A DNA stretch of 45,619 nt from JAXGPP01 sp964436865 (GTDB lineage Bacteria; Planctomycetota; Planctomycetia; Pirellulales; Thermoguttaceae), in the NCBI GenBank assembly GCA_964436865.1, contig CAYTFK010000016.1:1-45619 (forward strand). The letters are read 5' to 3'. Position 1 is the first letter of the stretch. Each line of letters opens with the position of its first letter. This document shows, in pieces, positions 27,141 to 34,796 of this stretch. The position numbers and the translations under genes were made by a program. The notes beneath the pieces are model-generated. The model was not told the DNA's origin and did no database searches. It saw nothing but the letters and a program-made list of their open reading frames with translations.

Positions 27141-27887
27141 TTACCGAGCAGCTCGCCATCCGCTCACATCCAGCGGAACCATTCCATCGTCGCCCCGCTG
27201 TTCATAAGAGGTGCGGTGCACGGGCATGGCCTTGGTTTGCCCTTCGGGTTGAAGCAGTCGCGGCATGGTCATGATGCTGCTGCGTGTGCTGGAATCGGGA
27301 GTGGGGCTCAGCGAGTCTTGGCCGCCGTTATTCTTGAAGGTCGGCTGAGGGCTGCCGCCTTCATTGTCCAGCGGCATCGGTGTGGCGTCCAGCGCGGGAG
27401 CCATGCCGACCGAACTGCCGCAAGCACCGGTCGCGCAACCCGAATCAACGCCGCTGTAACTGATCGGGCTGCAACCGGTCGAACACCCGCCCATCCCGCA
27501 CGGATCGCAGGTTGTTGTGGGGCAGCAGGTCGTGGGTGCGCAAACGGGCGCCGCGTAATAGGTCGTGGTCGGCGGCGCATAGTAGGCAACTTGCGGTTCG
27601 GAACGGAAGCAACTGAAAAGGTTGCAGGAACCGAGCGAACTCCAGAACGACGGCCGGTAACTCGTGGTCGCGTACGCCGGCGGATAGTACGTCGTTGCGG
27701 GTGCACAGGTTGGAGTCGCACATGCCGGCGCCGCGTAGGGGGCGTAGCCGACCGTGGCAGGTTGTCCCCAGCATGACGGGCACAACCACGAGAACAGGCC
27801 ACATGCCTGGCTTTGCGCGGGGGCGATCACAGCCACGGCGGCCATCGTCAACACAACAACTGCAACACGAGATTTCAGCGAGAGCAT
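27141..27887 (-). CDS. Secreted Cys/Pro/Tyr-rich protein of unknown function
   Basis: 248 residues from the ATG at 27887, with GGAAGGAG at 27896-27903 eight nt upstream and a sigma-70-like promoter just above; the open frame's 107-codon extension is not real. The signal peptide ends at SQA (~28). The mature protein starts with CGLFSWLCPSCWG and has many Cys residues (~19) in a middle region rich in Pro, Thr, Tyr and Ala, with repeating short units such as APTTCCPTTTC and AYYAPPTTTYYAAP. The C-terminal ~80 residues are polar and lack Cys. It resembles Cys-rich exported proteins often annotated hypothetical in planctomycetes, possibly disulfide-linked surface or wall material. Strong promoter, SD and terminator suggest high expression. 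Confidence 0.7.
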   Translation of the reverse strand: MLSLKSRVAVVVLTMAAVAVIAPAQSQACGLFSWLCPSCWGQPATVGYAPYAAPACATPTCAPATTYYPPAYATTSYRPSFWSSLGSCNLFSCFRSEPQVAYYAPPTTTYYAAPVCAPTTCCPTTTCDPCGMGGCSTGCSPISYSGVDSGCATGACGSSVGMAPALDATPMPLDNEGGSPQPTFKNNGGQDSLSPTPDSSTRSSIMTMPRLLQPEGQTKAMPVHRTSYEQRGDDGMVPLDVSGWRAAR

Positions 27888-27921
27888 TTGTAGTTCTCCT
27901 TCCGACCCGCAGCTTTCATTT

Positions 27922-27950
27922 ATCAGACCGGCGGAAAGCCGTTCTGTCAA
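27922..27950 (-). promoter_or_regulatory. Sigma-70-type promoter of the Cys-rich protein gene
   Basis: On the minus strand a perfect -35 TTGACA (27950-27945) is separated by exactly 17 nt from TCTGAT (27927-27922), a 4/6 -10. Transcription would begin near 27915, giving a ~28-nt leader that contains the strong SD of the gene starting at 27887. It is the best promoter in the window by sequence. Confidence 0.65.
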
Positions 27951-28084
27951 TGAGTGCCCGGCCTGAGGCAGCAATTTGGTCGGCGTTTTCGGTTCTGCCG
28001 GCGCCGCGGTTTGCGTCCGGTTTGGCGATTGAAGCGATTCTAGCGCACCCGTGGCGCGGGGCCAGGGCATTGCCTGCTTACTAA

Positions 28085-28160
28085 CATAGCCCACATTTGT
28101 GCTCGTGTCGGCCAATCCCCGCAGAAAGTCCGGCTTGCGGGCTTTAGCCCGAATTGGAGG
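28085..28160. repeat. Candidate dispersed repeat with 14-bp palindrome
   Basis: The intergenic stretch 27888-28279 (392 nt) holds no gene apart from the promoter above. Inside it, CGGGCTTTAGCCCG (28138-28151) is a palindrome with 6-bp arms. The flanking bases also have REP-like GC character with further short complementary pieces. It looks like the short dispersed intergenic repeats common in planctomycete genomes, but only one copy lies in this window, so the call rests on appearance. Confidence 0.3.
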
Positions 28161-28279
28161 GTCGCGAAGACCGGATAATCCATGCAAATCGAACGGGGCG
28201 ATCCCCACCTTGGAGAGAAGTGTTCAGGCCGACATTACCATTACGGTTGCCGTGCGAAGCGAGTTCTTTTGCCAGGTGT

Positions 28280-29017
28280 TCACTCGTCGAGAGCCCGGCA
28301 TTGTTCATAGAGGTCGTATAGGTCGAAGAGCACCTCACGGAGGTTGCCCTGGTGCCTGGCAAACCGGGCGGCGATCTGTTCAGTCGCGATCGAACAGTTG
28401 CGGTCGGCCAGAAGCTCGCGCACGACCTCTTGGGCAATCGCCATGCTGGTCGTCGTCGAGATCAACGTGGGGAGGCCGACGTCGCGATGGGCCGTGGCCA
28501 GCAGGCCAAGTCTGCGGCGCCGGCAGGCTGCCTTGAGCCGGAGCCGACTCCACAGAGAAAGCTGTTCATAGCCATCGACAATCACCAGCGTTCCGGCCGC
28601 AAGCCGCGTCAAGTCAAATTCTTCGGGCAGGCGTCGCTGGCGGTCGTGAAGCTCAACGCACACGGCGCTTGGTCCGTTGCGCGAGAGTTCACCCACCAGC
28701 GCCGCCAGCAGTGTCGACTTGCCGCTGCCATGAGGGCCGACGATCTGGCCCCGCCAACCCGACTCCCGCAATCGTTCAATCACCGAGGTGAGGCAATCGC
28801 CGGGCGGAAACCGGAAGTCGATGGCTCCGGGGCGCACCCGGCTGGCGGAAAAGGGATTCTCGGCGGCGCTGTGCACGGTGTCGGTTGGGCGATTGCGAAC
28901 CGGGCTCGTCGGCGGTTGACAGTGGAAGCGTTCCGCGATCGGCGGCGAAAGCTGGTTGCCTTCAAATCTGCAGTGCGTGGTCGAGATCGGCCTCGGTGGG
29001 ATGGATGGCTGGCTCAT
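28280..29017 (-). CDS. P-loop ATPase of unknown function (third gene of arrestin-like operon)
   Basis: 245 residues from the ATG at 29017. Residues 1-~65 are polar and probably disordered. Walker A GPHGSGKST starts at residue 94. Walker B is LVIVDGYEQL with Asp148, where the acidic residue usually following Asp is replaced by Gly. TAHRDVGLP resembles a sensor segment, and the helical C-terminus (IAARFARHQGNLREVLFDLYD) resembles an AAA lid. It is a small AAA/ABC-like NTPase with no second domain. It begins 56 nt inside the preceding arrestin-like gene, so translation is coupled. I cannot match it to a named family; its partner proteins suggest a membrane-linked process. Confidence 0.65.
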   Translation of the reverse strand: MSQPSIPPRPISTTHCRFEGNQLSPPIAERFHCQPPTSPVRNRPTDTVHSAAENPFSASRVRPGAIDFRFPPGDCLTSVIERLRESGWRGQIVGPHGSGKSTLLAALVGELSRNGPSAVCVELHDRQRRLPEEFDLTRLAAGTLVIVDGYEQLSLWSRLRLKAACRRRRLGLLATAHRDVGLPTLISTTTSMAIAQEVVRELLADRNCSIATEQIAARFARHQGNLREVLFDLYDLYEQCRALDE

Positions 29018-29426
29018 GCCGCTCGCGCGGCGGCGCAACGCGCAGGGCAGGGACGCCTCCCAACTCGAAAATCCGCTCGCCGAGGACTTCCTTGCCGGAA
29101 GTGAGATACACGCGCACCCGAACGCACCATTGAATTCGGATGATGGCCCCGTGGTAGCTCAGCGGACTGGACGGCAGCACGGTCCTGAAACGCCGCGGAC
29201 GCCGAACGTCAAACGCCTGATCCTCTTCCGTGGCGACACGTTCGAAATGGTGTACGGCCAGATCCTCGTCGCCTTTGCCGTCGGTGTGCCACAGCACGGA
29301 GACCTCGACGGCCTTGACATCGTGGGGCGAGATCCCATGCAAGCGGTAGCTGCCGGCGAGCGTCTCACCCGACTGGCGAATGCGGCCGTTATCGTCAAAG
29401 CGGATGGTTACGTATGGTTCAATCAT
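28962..29426 (-). CDS. Arrestin/Spo0M-like beta-sandwich protein
   Basis: 154 residues from the ATG at 29426, whose ATG overlaps the stop of the gene before (ATGA). No signal peptide is visible, so cytoplasmic. TLAGSYRLHG, VKAVEVSVLWHTDGKGDED and SYHGAIIRIQWCVRVRVYLTSGKE resemble the strand pattern of arrestin N-like and SpoOM-like domains, where a conserved S-Y-x-G-x-x-I-x-I-x-W segment is typical. Arrestin-fold proteins bind partners rather than catalyse reactions. Coupling to the membrane protein before it and the ATPase after it suggests one complex. The fold is my inference from pattern only. Confidence 0.55.
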   Translation of the reverse strand: MIEPYVTIRFDDNGRIRQSGETLAGSYRLHGISPHDVKAVEVSVLWHTDGKGDEDLAVHHFERVATEEDQAFDVRRPRRFRTVLPSSPLSYHGAIIRIQWCVRVRVYLTSGKEVLGERIFELGGVPALRVAPPRERHEPAIHPTEADLDHALQI

Positions 29427-30733
29427 AGTCGGCAATTTGCAGCGCGGCGCGGATAGACGATAACGGGAAAGCACCGTTCATACTCACGCCAGCGGTGCGG
29501 TTTCCCGCGGACGAGAATCTTCCAGTTGATTTCGTTGTGGCCGGCCTTGAACGAGTGCATCGCCCCGGCCGGGACCTCAAGCTCGCACCCGGCCTCGAAG
29601 GGGCGCCCGCGTTCCACCTCAAGCCCTTCCTGCCGGAACACGGGTTGCTCGTAAACGCGGCGGCTCTCCTTGCGAGTGTCGGTGCCCTGGCGAAAGGTCG
29701 TTTGTTCGTCGCATACCAGCAACACTTCCAGCGACTGCATGTGCAGGCGGCCGGGCTGGTGCAGAAACAACCGATAACGATTACCAGGGAGCAGGGGCAA
29801 CTCGGAGATTTCCACGAGCGTGGGGCCGATTGCCGTGGTGATTACGAGCTGGCGGACGAAGAAAACCGTCAGACCGATTCCAATCAGGGCAAAGGGGAGG
29901 ATGAAAGCGGCACGCAGCCAGTCGGGTTCGCCCACCAGGTGCTCGCCCAGGGCCAGCGCCACCGCGACCGCGACCGCGCCATTCCAAAGCAGGCAGACCG
30001 TCAGCCACACGAGCAACTGCCAGGCCGGCGACGACGCGATCGGCAGGCGGTAAGCCAGAGTGGTACCCGGGCTGTCGGTGAAGCTGCTACCATTGGGCAC
30101 GTGCGGAAGCGGCTCGTCCTTGTGTTGGACACCGATCGACGCCAGACTTGACGTCCGCCTGGCGATCGCCGCCTTGCGTTCGGAAGACTTGCCCCAGGCG
30201 AGAAGCTGGTAGAACAGGCCGGCCCCGCCGATCACGATGCACGAAACCGGCACGGTGAAGATCAACCATACCCACCAGCTCGAACTGCGTACCAGGACGG
30301 CGATGCTGGGATCGGCCGGATCGTACCAGCAGACATATCTTTCGCCGAGCTTAAGCCTGTCGATGACGGCTTGCGATGTCTGCCGGTCTGCCGTGTAGCC
30401 GCGACCGCGGACGGTCTGAACATCATACGTCCAGAGCCGGTAGCTGGCATCGCCGACCCGGTACTCGATTTGCGCCTCAGGGCGGTAGAGCACGCCGGTG
30501 TCGGTTCGCGTTTCGCCGAGCCTTGTGTCGACCACGATGCATGTCGCTTTGACGAACGCCTGGCGTGCCCGCCAGTGCGGCAAGACGAGCGTGGCAAACA
30601 GGATCGCCAGGCTCGCGCAACCGAGGAGCAGCAATCCGGCAAAGAACATCGCTTCGCCGGCGCTCCCCAACCGCTCCGAACCGGTGCGACGGTTGCCGCG
30701 TTTCTTCTCGTAGATACGGATGCTGCGAGTCAA
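29423..30733 (-). CDS. DUF3592-like membrane protein with C-terminal arrestin-like segment
   Basis: 436 residues starting at TTG (30733), needed to include the conserved-looking GSAGEAMFFAGLLLLG opening; an ATG 28 codons in would begin within the first helix. Four membrane helices are predicted (~28-52, 150-175, 239-262, 272-297). Between helices 1 and 2 (~60-145) lies a DUF3592-type extracytoplasmic domain (IEYRVGDASYRLWTYD, LGERYVCWYDPADPSIAVL). The C-terminal ~120 residues look arrestin-like (VPAGAMHSFKAGHNEINWKI, CFPVIVYP). It is the first gene of a three-gene overlapping set. The function is unknown; the layout suggests a membrane platform for the arrestin-like protein and the ATPase. 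Confidence 0.65.
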   Translation of the reverse strand: MTRSIRIYEKKRGNRRTGSERLGSAGEAMFFAGLLLLGCASLAILFATLVLPHWRARQAFVKATCIVVDTRLGETRTDTGVLYRPEAQIEYRVGDASYRLWTYDVQTVRGRGYTADRQTSQAVIDRLKLGERYVCWYDPADPSIAVLVRSSSWWVWLIFTVPVSCIVIGGAGLFYQLLAWGKSSERKAAIARRTSSLASIGVQHKDEPLPHVPNGSSFTDSPGTTLAYRLPIASSPAWQLLVWLTVCLLWNGAVAVAVALALGEHLVGEPDWLRAAFILPFALIGIGLTVFFVRQLVITTAIGPTLVEISELPLLPGNRYRLFLHQPGRLHMQSLEVLLVCDEQTTFRQGTDTRKESRRVYEQPVFRQEGLEVERGRPFEAGCELEVPAGAMHSFKAGHNEINWKILVRGKPHRWREYERCFPVIVYPRRAANCRL

Positions 30734-30978
30734 GATACTTTAGACACCCCCCTGGCGGTCGCCGGAAACGTGGTGACAGTGCGGCGCCGCAACTCACATC
30801 GCCCGCGCGACCTTTGCGTGCCGCCGGTCGATGGACAACGCGGCCGGGAACCAGCGATGATACCAGTCCAGGCCGCAACTCGTCCGAACCGACATCCCAG
30901 CAATGCAGATCTCGAGGGTGGCGGCGATCGGCTTCCGGGGTGTGCCGCTTGAACTTCAGCGCGATTACCCCACCCGAA

Positions 30979-31251
30979 TTAGGAGGCGACGGGCTGCCGC
31001 CGTTGTCGGCGGAATCCGATTCCCTCCAGCGCCTTATATACCTCTTCGAGCGTTTTTTCCCCAAAATTTGAAATACTTAGCAAATCGTCGCGCGTGCAAT
31101 TCAGCAGGTCGCGGACAGTGAAAATTCCACGTTCCTCCAGGCAGTTCGTTGTCCGAACTGACAGGCCGATTTCAGCCGTGCTCATCTCCAGCTTATCTTG
31201 CAGATCCTTGGCTTGAGTATCGAGCTTGCTGAGCGGAATCCGGGTTCCCAT
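30979..31251 (-). CDS. Stand-alone RNA polymerase alpha C-terminal-domain protein
   Basis: 90 residues from the ATG at 31251, selected because GGGAGGG (31257-31263) lies 5 nt upstream; an ATG at 31275 lacks an SD. Residues 1-23 are a charged helix-like lead, and ~24-82 match the alpha-CTD of RNA polymerase. The DNA- and activator-contact residues of E. coli alpha are conserved by alignment: Arg33 (R265), Asn36 (N268), Asn62 (N294), Gly64 (G296) and Lys66 (K298). The first lysine of the K-K pair is Glu. The tail is basic (RRQRRQ). There is no alpha N-terminal domain, so it cannot replace RpoA. It may bind UP-element-like DNA or contact activators. The 245 nt between it and the neighbouring gene (30734-30978) hold no recognisable gene. 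Confidence 0.78.
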   Translation of the reverse strand: MGTRIPLSKLDTQAKDLQDKLEMSTAEIGLSVRTTNCLEERGIFTVRDLLNCTRDDLLSISNFGEKTLEEVYKALEGIGFRRQRRQPVAS

Positions 31252-31569
31252 GGGGTCCCTCCCATTCAGGTCCATCTGGTCGTCCAAGCATGCAAACAGG
31301 CGGCACCCTGCCGCCAACTGACCCAGCAGTATATCAGATCCCCAGGTTCTGCCTAGTACCCGCAAGCCGATGCAACCGTCCGCGCGGCTTGAGCTTGCGA
31401 ATGGCTGACCATACAGTTGGGGGAGTGACCTGCGGTTCCCCTTTGTCCTATATTGGCGGACAGCCTGAACCATGGGGCGCGTATCCCGCGAATCGCCGCC
31501 GTCCCCAAGCTGCCGCCGCATTCCGCCTGTTTCTACCTCGGCGGCCGATCACCTCTGGAAGGGAGTCCC
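31252..31569. promoter_or_regulatory. 318-bp divergent region with 5'-end hairpin and two promoter candidates
   Basis: No gene is present. Leftwards, TATACT (31333-31328, minus strand, 5/6) with a weak -35 TAGGCA 16 nt upstream would start the alpha-CTD transcript near 31321. A perfect 7-bp, 3-nt-loop hairpin, GGCGGCA-CCC-TGCCGCC (31299-31315), would lie at the transcript's 5' end. Rightwards, GTGACC (31425-31430) and TATATT (31449-31454, 18-nt spacing) could drive pcrA, giving a ~110-nt leader. All are weak to moderate matches. Confidence 0.4.
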
Positions 31570-33843
31570 GTGACCGACCAGCCATCGCCAGAACAAGGGT
31601 TGGAGCAACTCCTCAAGGGGCTGACCCCCGCCCAGCGGGAAGCCGTCACTCACATCGATGGCCCGCTCCTCATCCTGGCGGGGCCGGGGAGCGGAAAGAC
31701 TCGCGTCGTGACCCACCGTATCGCTTGGCTGCTGGGCAACGGCATTCCGGGTGAGCAGATCCTGGCCCTGACTTTTACAAACAAAGCGGCCGAGGAGATG
31801 CGGAGTCGGGTGGGGCGGCTCGCACCCGGACAACCGGTTTGGGTGGGGACCTATCACCGATTCTGCGCCCGGCTTCTCCGCCGACACGCTCGGCTGGCGG
31901 GACTGGAAGAGAACTACACGATTTATGATGCCGATGATCAGGCCCGGTTGCTTCGCGGGGTGGTGAATCGCCTGAAGATTGACCTGGTCCATTTCACGCC
32001 CGATTCGCTCGCGTCGGCGATCAGTTGGGCCAAAAACCGCCTCATCCTTCCCGATGACTACGAACCGCGGCCCGGACACCCCCTCGGCGTGCTCGTCAAG
32101 GCTGTCTACCCCGCGTACCAGCGGGAGTTGCTCAAGGCGAATGCCGCCGACTTCGACGATCTGCTTCTGCACGTGGCGGTGATGCTCCGCGACAATCCCG
32201 AGTTGCGCGCCGGACTGGACAACCGGTACCGCTATGTGCTAGTCGACGAATATCAGGACACGAACCTGGCGCAATATGCCATCGCCCGAGCCCTTTCGAT
32301 CGACCACCCGAACCTGGCGGTGACCGGCGACCCCGATCAGTCGATCTATGGATGGCGGGGAGCCAACTTGAACAACATCCTCGAGTTTGAACGAGACTTT
32401 CCCGACGTCCGAGTGGTGCGTCTGGAACGCAACTATCGGAGCACGAAGCGGATTCTGCACGTCGCCGCGGAACTGATCGCGCACAACATCAAGCGGAAGC
32501 AAAAGGACCTGTACACCGAAAACGGCGAAGGAGGGCCGGTTCGCCTGGTCAGCTATGCTACTCACCGGGACGAGGCCGAGAGGATTGCGGCGCGGATCGC
32601 CGGCGAAATCCGCAACGGTCGCCGGCGGCCCCGCGACTTTGCCGTCTTCTACCGCGTCAATGCGCTGAGCCGCAGTTTCGAGCTAGCCTTGCGCGAGCAG
32701 GGAGTGCCATTCCAGTTGATCCAGGGTGTCGAGTTTTTCCAGCGCAAGGAAATCAAGGATATCCTGTCGTATCTCCATTTGATCAATAACCCCCGCGACG
32801 ACCTCGCACTGCTGAGAATCATCAACGTGCCGGCGCGGAAGATCGGGAAGGCCACAATCGACCGTCTGGCAGATCATGCCACTCGGAGGCAACTCAGCCT
32901 GCTCGATGCAGCGCGGGAGTGCCGCGCGATCGCGTCGCTGTCGTCGTCCGCGGCCGGTCATGTCGAGAAGTTCGTCGCGCTGATCGATCGCCTGATTGCG
33001 GCGGCCAACGGCCAGGTGGAAGAAGTCCTCGGCCTTGTGCTTGCCGAATCGGGGTACAAGGAGCAGTTTGTCGGGAGCGAGGATGAGGAAGACCAGCAGC
33101 GTCTGGCGAACATTGAGGAACTGCTCACCGTCGCCCGTGAATTCGACGAGCGGCATGCCGTGAGCCGGCCCCTGGAAGAATTCCTCGAAGAAGTCAGCCT
33201 AGTGAACGATACGGACGACTGGGAGAATGAAAACGACCGGGTGACCCTCATGACGCTTCACGCGTCGAAGGGGCTGGAGTTCCCCGTGGTGTTCCTGGTC
33301 GCTGTGGAAGAGGGCCTGCTGCCGCACGAGCGGAGCCGGAATCATCCGGACCAGCTCGAAGAGGAACGCCGGCTGATGTTCGTTGGCATCACTCGGGCTC
33401 AGGAGGAACTCCAGATCAGCATGGCCGCCAATCGCGACTTCCGTGGACAGCGGAAGCTGACCATTCCGAGCCAGTTCCTCATGGAACTGCCCCGCAGCGA
33501 AATGGAGATCGAGGACGCTGGCCTGATCGCGCCGTCGTGGAGCGACGCCGAGTTCGATCAACGGGTGGAGCCCGCCGAAATGCCCGTGGCTTTACCACGA
33601 GTAGTCCCGGCAACCGCACTGACTACCGCTGCGGAACTGGCCGGAGATATGAATCATGCCGCCTTTTCGCCCGACGACTTCGCGCAGGGCATGATTGTCC
33701 GGCATCCGTCGCACGGGCTGGGGCGGATTGTCGCCCTGAGCGGGAGCGGCGCCCGCCGCAAGGCGACAGTCGATTTTGCCTCTGGCTCGGGCCGACTGAA
33801 GTTCGTGCTGGCCAGCAGTCCGCTGCGGCCGGTGAAGAAATAG
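31570..33843 (+). CDS. pcrA: ATP-dependent DNA helicase PcrA/UvrD
   Basis: 757 residues from the GTG at 31570, with GGAAGGGAG (31557-31565) five nt upstream; the 39-codon upstream extension is non-homologous. It is a superfamily 1A helicase: Q-motif LTPAQREAV, Walker A GPGSGKT (38-44), Walker B VDEYQDTN (~225-232), motif III GDPDQSIYGWRGA, motif IV with RNYRST, motif V MTLHASKGLEFPVVFL and motif VI MFVGITRAQEEL. A C-terminal Tudor-like RNA-polymerase-binding segment (~700-757, GMIVRHPSHGLGRIVAL) is present. It unwinds DNA 3'-5' in nucleotide excision and mismatch repair and clears stalled complexes. No UvrABC genes are nearby. Confidence 0.96.
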   Translation: MTDQPSPEQGLEQLLKGLTPAQREAVTHIDGPLLILAGPGSGKTRVVTHRIAWLLGNGIPGEQILALTFTNKAAEEMRSRVGRLAPGQPVWVGTYHRFCARLLRRHARLAGLEENYTIYDADDQARLLRGVVNRLKIDLVHFTPDSLASAISWAKNRLILPDDYEPRPGHPLGVLVKAVYPAYQRELLKANAADFDDLLLHVAVMLRDNPELRAGLDNRYRYVLVDEYQDTNLAQYAIARALSIDHPNLAVTGDPDQSIYGWRGANLNNILEFERDFPDVRVVRLERNYRSTKRILHVAAELIAHNIKRKQKDLYTENGEGGPVRLVSYATHRDEAERIAARIAGEIRNGRRRPRDFAVFYRVNALSRSFELALREQGVPFQLIQGVEFFQRKEIKDILSYLHLINNPRDDLALLRIINVPARKIGKATIDRLADHATRRQLSLLDAARECRAIASLSSSAAGHVEKFVALIDRLIAAANGQVEEVLGLVLAESGYKEQFVGSEDEEDQQRLANIEELLTVAREFDERHAVSRPLEEFLEEVSLVNDTDDWENENDRVTLMTLHASKGLEFPVVFLVAVEEGLLPHERSRNHPDQLEEERRLMFVGITRAQEELQISMAANRDFRGQRKLTIPSQFLMELPRSEMEIEDAGLIAPSWSDAEFDQRVEPAEMPVALPRVVPATALTTAAELAGDMNHAAFSPDDFAQGMIVRHPSHGLGRIVALSGSGARRKATVDFASGSGRLKFVLASSPLRPVKK

Positions 33844-33910
33844 TGTCTGCCATTGGCGGCCGGAATCGTCTATACTGCCCAGTCTCAGCCGTATCGTGGA
33901 GGATCCAGCC

Positions 33911-34702
33911 ATGTCGGACGTCAATGCGGCCCAGGCCGCCGGGCCGCGGTGGAAGCCCCTGTCGGCCATCGATCGCCGTGTCGCCGGCGTGCTCGTGGAA
34001 AAGGCCAAGACCACCCCCAACGCCTATCCCCTGACGCTCAACGCGATCGTCACCGGCTGCAATCAGAAGAGCAACCGCTTCCCCCTCCTTGAGCTGGATC
34101 CCGATGCGGTCCAGGAGTCCCTCGATCGGCTCCGCGAGATGGGAGCCGTGGGGCTTGTTCAGGGGCTCGGCCGTGTGGAGAAGTTTCGCCATTATCTTTA
34201 CGACTGGTTCGGAGTCGACAAGGTCGAGTTGGCGGTGATGGCCGAACTGCTGCTTCGCGGCGCCCAGACGCTCGGCGAATTGCGGGCCCGGGCCGCTCGC
34301 ATGGAGCCCATCCGCGATATGGCCGAACTGGAACCCGTCGTGGCTTCCCTCAAAGCGAAGGGGCTGGTCATCGGCCTGAGTCCGGAGGGCCGTGGCCATG
34401 TGGTAACCCACGCCCTCTATCAGCCTCGAGAACTGGAACGTGTGCGGCAGGAGTACCGTTCCGCACCGGCATCGGCGTATGTCGCAGCGGAACAGGAGCC
34501 AGAGGCGGTCCAGGCAGTGCCGACTCCCGTCGCGGCGCCGATGCCTGAGCCGGCCGCTGCGCCATTGCAGGCTCGGCACGACGAGATCGCGGAACTCCGC
34601 GCTCAGATTGAGGAACTCCGGGGTGAACTGGCCGATTTGACGGCGTCGTTCCACAATGTCGAGGGACAATTGCAGCAGCTCAAGGACGCGCTGGGAGCCT
34701 AA
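33911..34702 (+). CDS. YceH-family (DUF480) protein with extended C-terminus
   Basis: 263 residues from the ATG at 33911, with GGAGG at 33898-33902; a GTG at 33896 is inside the SD. Residues ~15-180 are DUF480: L-S-A-x-x-R-R-V-A-G-V-L-V-E-K and TPNAYPLTLNAIVTGCNQKSNR form the first winged helix, ELLLRGAQTLGELRARAARM the second. The family is widespread and its role is not settled, though a winged-helix pair implies DNA or protein binding. Beyond ~185 is an Ala/Pro/Glu-rich linker, then a short coiled coil (~225-263) not usual in YceH. It begins 67 nt after pcrA, which may share its transcript. Confidence 0.85.
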   Translation: MSDVNAAQAAGPRWKPLSAIDRRVAGVLVEKAKTTPNAYPLTLNAIVTGCNQKSNRFPLLELDPDAVQESLDRLREMGAVGLVQGLGRVEKFRHYLYDWFGVDKVELAVMAELLLRGAQTLGELRARAARMEPIRDMAELEPVVASLKAKGLVIGLSPEGRGHVVTHALYQPRELERVRQEYRSAPASAYVAAEQEPEAVQAVPTPVAAPMPEPAAAPLQARHDEIAELRAQIEELRGELADLTASFHNVEGQLQQLKDALGA

Positions 34703-34796
34703 CGCGAACCGCGCATCAATGACCGCCGTAACGAGGGGGGGCTGCATCGAATTTCACAGCCTGTCTTATTGACTTCCTGGAAACGAGGGCGCTGCC

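Noticed and set aside
27888..28208. Upstream extension of the Cys-rich protein to 28208
   Set aside because: The promoter and SD lie inside it, and the signal peptide begins at the ATG at 27887.
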